Of a stretch of 64,000 nucleotides of DNA, positions 59,218 through 64,000 are shown in pieces; position 1 is the stretch's first letter, and every line of letters begins with the position of its first letter. This stretch comes from Atopomonas hussainii. GTDB taxonomy: Bacteria > Pseudomonadota > Gammaproteobacteria > Pseudomonadales > Pseudomonadaceae. The stretch spans positions 1-64,000 of the forward strand of contig NZ_FOAS01000018.1 in assembly GCF_900109735.1 (NCBI RefSeq), in the 5' to 3' direction. The notes below the pieces were generated by a model. It saw only the letters and a program-made list of their open reading frames with translations, was not told the DNA's origin and searched no databases. A program made the translations under genes and the position numbers.

Positions 59218-60549
59218 GTGTTCGCTTCTCTTCCTCTTCGCTACAAGTTCTGGGCCGTCAACGCGGTGGCCTTTGCCGTTACGCTGGTTTTGGTGGCGCT
59301 GGCCATTATTTGGGAAACCCAAGGGCGTAATGCCGCGCTGGCCGAACAAGCCGCCCAGCTAATCAGCAGCCAACACTGGCAAAGCGTGCCCAGCAGCTTT
59401 TGGGACAGCGACCCGGTATTAGGCAAGCTGGATGGCAGCCAAGTGATCAAAGGCCAAGGCTATTGGCAGGTTTTTGCCGAGCGCGCGCCGGCCTATGCGC
59501 TGGCCGTGTTTGCGCTCATGCTGCTGGTATTGGTCGCCTCGCAGTTATTGATCAGCTTTATCCTCAGCCACCTACTGCATTTGCAGCGCAGCATGCTGAC
59601 CGCCCAGCAACAAGGTGATCTCACGGTACGGGCGCGCTTTAGCGGTAACGATGAAGTGGCGCAGATGGCGCAAGCCTTTAACAGCATGCAAAGCAGTTAT
59701 CAGCATGTGCTGAGCATGGCGCAACAGGTCGCGCAAACCATCGACCACGAAGCCAAGCAGCTGCGTAGCAGCATGCAAGACAACGGCCGCGCCTTAGCCC
59801 AGCAACAAGGCGAAACCAACCAAGCTGCTACTGCCGTGGAAGAAATGAGCGCCACCGTGCTGCAAGTGGCCGAACACGCGGCCAATACGCGCGATCAATC
59901 CAGCGAAGCCGATCGCCTAGCCGGGCATGGCGCGCACGTGGTGAAAACCGCAGGCAATGCGATTCAAACCTTGGCCGATGGCGTAGAAAAAACCGCCCAC
60001 GTGCTGCAGCGCATGGTGGATGACAGCCGGCAGATTGGCGGCATGCTCGGCGTGATTCACGGCATTGCCGAGCAAACCAACTTGCTGGCGCTGAATGCAG
60101 CGATTGAAGCGGCGCGCGCCGGTGAGTCGGGCCGTGGTTTTGCCGTGGTAGCCGATGAAGTACGCGCCCTCGCCCAGCGCGTGCAGCAATCCACCGACGA
60201 GATCAGCAGCACCTTGGCCGCGCTAGAAAAAGCCAGTGAAGAAGCGCAGAACTTTATGGGCCAAAGCCGCGAGCAAGCCGAGCAGTGCGTGCAGCAAGCC
60301 GGGCAAGCCGGTGCCGCGTTGGATGCCATCACCCAGGCGGTGGCGCAAATGCGCGACAACAACACGCAAATCGCCAGCGCCGCGCAGGAGCAAAGCCAAG
60401 TGGCCGGCGAGATCAGCCGTAATATCGTGCGCATTCGTGATGTGACTGAGCAAACGGTGGTGTCTAACCGCAGCGCTCAGCAGATCGGCACAGAGCTAGG
60501 CGATGACTCGGCCAAGCTCACCCAAGCCTTGGCCAAGCTCAAGCTTTAA
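59218..60549 (+). CDS. Methyl-accepting chemotaxis protein
   Basis: A 443-residue receptor. Two membrane segments (about 10-33 and 90-112) enclose a very short periplasmic part of about 55 residues ([18 protein letters not shown]), too small for a known sensor fold. HAMP follows ([19 protein letters not shown]), then the signalling domain with [19 protein letters not shown] and [20 protein letters not shown]. No C-terminal pentapeptide for CheR binding is seen. GTG start with TGAGGTC upstream. Ligand unknown; signals may enter through the membrane or partner proteins. Confidence 0.9.
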   Translation: MFASLPLRYKFWAVNAVAFAVTLVLVALAIIWETQGRNAALAEQAAQLISSQHWQSVPSSFWDSDPVLGKLDGSQVIKGQGYWQVFAERAPAYALAVFALMLLVLVASQLLISFILSHLLHLQRSMLTAQQQGDLTVRARFSGNDEVAQMAQAFNSMQSSYQHVLSMAQQVAQTIDHEAKQLRSSMQDNGRALAQQQGETNQAATAVEEMSATVLQVAEHAANTRDQSSEADRLAGHGAHVVKTAGNAIQTLADGVEKTAHVLQRMVDDSRQIGGMLGVIHGIAEQTNLLALNAAIEAARAGESGRGFAVVADEVRALAQRVQQSTDEISSTLAALEKASEEAQNFMGQSREQAEQCVQQAGQAGAALDAITQAVAQMRDNNTQIASAAQEQSQVAGEISRNIVRIRDVTEQTVVSNRSAQQIGTELGDDSAKLTQALAKLKL

Positions 60550-60950
60550 GCGCTGTGCTCGCTGGGTTCGCGCATCAACAGGTGCGCAACCAGCGGCATT
60601 TGCAGCCAAAACGAGAAGTAGAAAAACGACAAGTACCAGTAGCTGAAAACGAAGCCCATATCGTCGCCGCCAATCAGCACGATGTAGAGATAGTCATAGA
60701 TAAACAGCGGCACAGTCAGGTACAGCGCTAGCCACAACGAGTGGGCAACAAAGCGCTTACGGCAAAATAGCCGCAATATGAATGGCGTGAGCGGGATATA
60801 CAGCAGCGTTACCGCAACAACTGCCGCCAACTTCATAAAGAACGGCCAGCTCTGGTAGTAGTCCGGCCAGCCGATCAGCACGAACAGCCCCCAGGTGACA
60901 AAGCTCATCAGCAACAAGCCCAGATGAGTTTTCAGGGTTAGTGACGGCAT
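60546..60950 (-). CDS. Hypothetical four-helix membrane protein
   Basis: A 134-residue protein with about four membrane segments ([77 protein letters not shown]). It is rich in Tyr, Phe and Trp. I recognise no family. Start 60950 has CCGGAG at good spacing. Its stop overlaps the end of the MCP gene on the other strand by four bases. Confidence 0.65.
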   Translation of the reverse strand: MPSLTLKTHLGLLLMSFVTWGLFVLIGWPDYYQSWPFFMKLAAVVAVTLLYIPLTPFILRLFCRKRFVAHSLWLALYLTVPLFIYDYLYIVLIGGDDMGFVFSYWYLSFFYFSFWLQMPLVAHLLMREPSEHSA

Positions 60951-60989
60951 ACACACTCCGGTTTTTTGCCTCAACTGGTTACGCCTGCA

Positions 60990-61018
60990 AAAACGCCTGC
61001 GGGTTAGGCAGGCGTTTT
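60990..61018. terminator. Bidirectional-type terminator hairpin
   Basis: AAAACGCCTGC (60990-61000) pairs perfectly with GCAGGCGTTTT (61008-61018). T-runs lie on both sides. It most likely ends the acyl-CoA dehydrogenase transcript coming from the right on the minus strand. Confidence 0.85.
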
Positions 61019-61022
61019 CTTG

Positions 61023-61163
61023 TGAGGTGCTGTTTTAAGCAGCGAGCAATTTAAGCGCTAGGCGCCCGGAGCGCAGCAACCGAGACATACCGACTGGTAG
61101 GCGAGGTTGTGAGCACCGCGTAACAACGCGCTTACATTGCGCAGCCATTAAATCAGTACCTCA
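61023..61163. repeat. 141-bp terminal-inverted-repeat element, second copy
   Basis: Inverted relative of 21513-21654. Its ends are TGAGGTGCTGTTTTAA (61023) and the complement of TTAAATCAGTACCTCA (ending 61163). Read on the minus strand the interior carries the block GCTCCGGGCGCCTAG and GCGGTGCTCAC, as in the other copy. The TGA at its minus-strand start is the stop codon of the acyl-CoA dehydrogenase gene. Confidence 0.8.
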
Positions 61164-62375
61164 CGCTTTGGCGGGCATGTACTTACCCAGTTCCAGCTTA
61201 CCGATGGCCATGCGGTGTACTTCATCCGGGCCGTCGGCAAAACGCAGGGTGCGCATCATGGCGTACCAGTAAGCCAGCGGGAAATCTTCCGACACCCCGG
61301 CGCCGCCGTGCAGCTGAATGGCGCGGTCGATCACTTGCAGGGCGACATTCGGCGCCACCACTTTGATCTGCGCGATTTCGCTCTTAGCGAACTTGTTGCC
61401 CACGGTGTCCATCATGTACGCCGCCTTTAACGTCAGCAGGCGTGCCATGTCGATTTCCATACGCGAGTCGGCGATCTTGTCGATGTTGCCGCCCAAGCGT
61501 GCCAGTGGCTTGCCAAACGCGGTGCGGGTCATCGAGCGCTTACACATCAGCTCCAGCGCACGCTCGGCGCAACCGATAGCACGCATGCAGTGGTGAATAC
61601 GGCCGGGGCCAAGGCGGCCTTGGGCAATCTCGAAGCCACGCCCTTCGCCGAGCAGCACGTTGCTGTACGGTACGCGCACGTTCTCCAGCAGAATTTCCGC
61701 GTGGCCATGCGGTGCATCGTCGTAACCGAACACCGGCAGGTGGCGAAGAATCTTCAGCCCGGGGGTATCCATCGGTACCAGAATCATCGAGTGCTGCTGG
61801 TGACGCGGCGCATCGGGGTTGGTCAAGCCCATAAAGATCATGATCTTGCAGCGCGGGTCGTTCGCGCCGGAAGTCCACCACTTGCGGCCGTTGATCACCC
61901 ACTCATCACCGTCGCGCACCGCGCGGGCTTCCATGTTGGTGGCGTCACTGGAGGCCACGCCCGGCTCGGTCATGCCGAAGCAGGAGCGAATCTCGCCTTT
62001 CAAAAGCGGCTCAAGCCACTGTTTTTTGTGCTCTTCGGTGCCATAACGCACCAGTACTTCCATATTGCCGGTGTCCGGCGCGCTGCAGTTGAACACCTCA
62101 GAGGCGATCAGCGAGCGGCCCATGATTTCGGCCAGCGGCGCGTATTCCACGTTGGTTAAACCGGCGCCCAGCTCAGATTCCGGCAGGAACAGGTTCCAAA
62201 GGCCAGCGGCTTTAGCCTTGTCCTTCAGTTCTTCCATGATTTGCGTGGGCTGCCAGCGGTCACCTTCGGCCACTTGCTGCATAAAAACGGCTTCAGCGGG
62301 ATAGATGTGTTCTTCCATAAAGGCCGTTACACGCGCTTGTAACTCCTTCACTTTTGGCGAGAAATCGAAATGCAT
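61161..62375 (-). CDS. Acyl-CoA dehydrogenase
   Basis: A 404-residue FAD enzyme of the acyl-CoA dehydrogenase family, of the long type seen as ACAD10/11-like C-terminal domains. Marks: [20 protein letters not shown] (FAD and substrate contact), [16 protein letters not shown], and [21 protein letters not shown]. The C-terminal part has [35 protein letters not shown] with the RxxRxxDGP-like signature. It should oxidise a fatty acyl-CoA to the enoyl-CoA. It diverges from a LysR-type gene that may control it. ATG 62375 follows GGGGAG. Confidence 0.9.
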   Translation of the reverse strand: MHFDFSPKVKELQARVTAFMEEHIYPAEAVFMQQVAEGDRWQPTQIMEELKDKAKAAGLWNLFLPESELGAGLTNVEYAPLAEIMGRSLIASEVFNCSAPDTGNMEVLVRYGTEEHKKQWLEPLLKGEIRSCFGMTEPGVASSDATNMEARAVRDGDEWVINGRKWWTSGANDPRCKIMIFMGLTNPDAPRHQQHSMILVPMDTPGLKILRHLPVFGYDDAPHGHAEILLENVRVPYSNVLLGEGRGFEIAQGRLGPGRIHHCMRAIGCAERALELMCKRSMTRTAFGKPLARLGGNIDKIADSRMEIDMARLLTLKAAYMMDTVGNKFAKSEIAQIKVVAPNVALQVIDRAIQLHGGAGVSEDFPLAYWYAMMRTLRFADGPDEVHRMAIGKLELGKYMPAKA

Positions 62376-62536
62376 CGTGGGCACTCCCCAGGTGGGTTGA
62401 AATCAGTGGTTGCCAAGGATGGTAGGACAGGGTTTATGATTTATCTAATCTATTTTTGGTGCCTATAAAGATTCATCACCAATATGTAGTGAGGCACAAA
62501 AATCGGCACTCAAACGCCCGTGGCGAGGAAGGCAAG

Positions 62537-63469
62537 ATGATTTTGAACAAGGTCGATCTCAACCTGTTTGTGGTATTCGACGCGATCTATACCGAGTCCA
62601 ACCTAACCCGTGCCGGGCAGATTGTCGGCATTACCCAGCCGGCAGTGTCCAACGCCCTCGCCCGCCTGCGCGAAACCTTTAACGACCCACTGTTTGTACG
62701 CACCGCGCAAGGCATGGTGCCCACGCCGATGGCGCAGAACATCATCGGCCCGGTGCGCCAAGCGCTGGGTTTGTTGCGTGTATCGGTGCAAGACAGCCGC
62801 AGCTTTGCCCCGCAAGAAGCGAGCAAAACCTACCGCATCAGCATGACCGACTTATCTGAAGCCGTAGTGCTGCCGCGCTTGATGAAGCGCTTAAGTAAAC
62901 AAGCGCCGGGCATCAGCATCGAAAGCTTTATGGCCAAACGCCGCGAAACCACTAAAGAACTGGCCGCCGGGCGCCTCGATTTTGCCGTCGATGCACCACT
63001 GAACACCGACAGCCAAGTGCGCCACGTCAAACTTCTGGAAGACCGCTACGTGTGCGTAATGCGCAGCGACCACCCTCTGGCCAGCAAAGCCAAGTTGAGC
63101 TTGGATGACTACCTAAGCCTCAGCCATATTCATATCTCCAGCCGCCGCAACGGCTTGGGCTATATCGATTTGGCGTTGGGCAAACAAGGCCTGCAACGGC
63201 GCATCGCCCTGCGCTCACAGCACTATTTGATGGCCTCGCTGGTGGTCAAAGACAGCGACATGGTGATGACCGTACCGGAGCGCTACGCCCGCCAACACAA
63301 CCTGCACTTTGCCGAGCTGCCCGTGAAAGACTTACCGGCACTGGAAACCCACCTGTATTGGCACGAAAGCACCGACCAAGACCCCGCCAACCGCTGGATG
63401 CGCGAACAACTGATCGACCTTTGCCAGCGCATGCTGCAAGACGAGCAACAGGCTTTAGAGAACACCTAA
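62537..63469 (+). CDS. LysR-family transcriptional regulator
   Basis: A 310-residue regulator of the NodD/LeuO-like branch: the N-terminus KVDLNLFVVFDAIYTESNLTRAG and TQPAVSNALARLRETFNDPLF is the HTH (about 5-65), followed by a substrate-binding domain (about 90-300; KTYRISMTDLSEAVVLPRLM). I placed the start at 62537 (MILNKVDL), after GAGGAAGGC; the frame upstream is open but atypical. It is divergent from the acyl-CoA dehydrogenase gene and probably regulates it. Confidence 0.88.
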   Translation: MILNKVDLNLFVVFDAIYTESNLTRAGQIVGITQPAVSNALARLRETFNDPLFVRTAQGMVPTPMAQNIIGPVRQALGLLRVSVQDSRSFAPQEASKTYRISMTDLSEAVVLPRLMKRLSKQAPGISIESFMAKRRETTKELAAGRLDFAVDAPLNTDSQVRHVKLLEDRYVCVMRSDHPLASKAKLSLDDYLSLSHIHISSRRNGLGYIDLALGKQGLQRRIALRSQHYLMASLVVKDSDMVMTVPERYARQHNLHFAELPVKDLPALETHLYWHESTDQDPANRWMREQLIDLCQRMLQDEQQALENT

Positions 63470-63538
63470 CAAAGCAGCACTAACACGCTGTTTTATTAAG
63501 CTTTAGAAAGAAGCCACAGCCTAACCCGAGGCATGCGC

Positions 63539-64000
63539 ATGAAACGCTTACTGTTTAGCGCGCTGTTATTGATCGCCGGCTGTGAGCAAGACGCAGCCAC
63601 AGCGCCTGATACCATCTTCTTTGGCGGCCCGATTGTGACGCTGAGCGCAGCGCACAATCAGGTGGAAGCATTAGCCGTCACCGACGGCCTCATCAGCGCT
63701 ATGGGCAATAAAGCACAGCTATTGGCACTGGCGGATGAACACACCGAACAGATCGACCTCGCCGGCAGCACTCTGCTGCCGGGTTTTATTGCCGCGCATG
63801 AACACCCCACTCTCAGCGCCGTTTTTGGCGGGGTAATTGATTTAAGCGGCTTTCGCCATCGCAGCAGCCAAGCCGTATGGCAGGCCCTGCGTGACGGTGT
63901 AGCGCAGAGCGATGATGAGTGGCTGTACGGCATGGGCATCGACCCGATTTTAGTGCCCGAGTTACGCATGCCGACCCGCGCCTTGCTCGATGAAATATCC
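63539..64000 (+). CDS. Amidohydrolase-family lipoprotein, N-terminal part (cut by window end)
   Basis: 154 codons without a stop up to the window edge. The start MKRLLFSALLLIAGCEQD is a lipoprotein signal with lipobox IAGC. DTIFFGGPIVTLSAAHNQVEA and LAGSTLLPGFIAAHEHPT are typical of YtcJ-like amidohydrolases; AAHEHP holds the HxH metal ligands. GAGG precedes this ATG by 7 bases; an in-frame ATG 6 bases upstream is less well placed. Substrate unknown. It lies 69 bases after the LysR gene on the same strand. Confidence 0.8.
   Translation, partial: MKRLLFSALLLIAGCEQDAATAPDTIFFGGPIVTLSAAHNQVEALAVTDGLISAMGNKAQLLALADEHTEQIDLAGSTLLPGFIAAHEHPTLSAVFGGVIDLSGFRHRSSQAVWQALRDGVAQSDDEWLYGMGIDPILVPELRMPTRALLDEIS

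Overview
The window is chromosomal DNA of a nitrate-respiring gammaproteobacterium, most likely a member of the Pseudomonadaceae. The evidence is the gene order narX-narL / narK1-narK2-narGHJI-parvulin, a Dnr-type Crp/Fnr regulator, class Ia nrdAB with a two-ATP-cone NrdA, polyphosphate:AMP phosphotransferase and MnmC, all in Pseudomonas-like form. I cannot fix the genus.

Layout. 1-514: the 3' end of an IS5-family element and a doubtful small ORF. 0.6-26.1 kb: a nitrate/anaerobiosis region. It holds a DGC zinc protein and a Dnr-like regulator, a periplasmic protein with two PilJ/P-box domains, an outer-membrane porin, a FeoB-like permease without its GTPase domain plus an overlapping Cys-rich small protein, a nitrate-chemoreceptor-like MCP broken by an in-frame TAG, moeA, a carbonic anhydrase, narXL, narK1K2GHJI, a parvulin, a DMT exporter with divergent LysR regulator, and a small MCP-like protein coupled to a diiron ODP-type protein. 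Several promoters carry exact or near Fnr/Anr/Dnr boxes (TTGAT-N4-ATCAA). 26.1-28.8 kb: a block of intergenic direct and inverted repeats followed by an AT-richer DUF262/HNH gene, probably acquired. 28.8-42 kb: housekeeping genes: nrdBA with a long leader, NrdR boxes and a DnaA box, an RstAB-like two-component system followed by a candidate small RNA, a DMT transporter, pap and mnmC.

42.17-56.90 kb: the most unusual part, ten genes on the plus strand that overlap or nearly touch. In order: LolA-like periplasmic lipid carrier, outer-membrane beta-barrel, MMPL/RND exporter, UbiA prenyltransferase, class I HMG-CoA reductase fused to an APH-type kinase, rifampin-phosphotransferase-like dikinase, GNAT-type acyltransferase, adenylate-forming ligase, CDP-alcohol phosphatidyltransferase, and CDP-archaeol-synthase-like cytidylyltransferase. 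I read this as a pathway that builds an isoprenoid- or mevalonate-derived phospholipid-like molecule and exports it to the outer membrane. I know of no described system with this composition. The product is inference.

57-64 kb: a PstS-OmpA fusion protein, two unknown membrane proteins, an MCP, an acyl-CoA dehydrogenase with divergent LysR regulator, and the start of an amidohydrolase lipoprotein cut by the window end. A ~141 bp terminal-inverted-repeat element occurs twice (after narI and after the acyl-CoA dehydrogenase gene), and a shorter relative lies at 1786-1878. All three abut or overlap a stop codon. I saw no rRNA, tRNA or CRISPR array.
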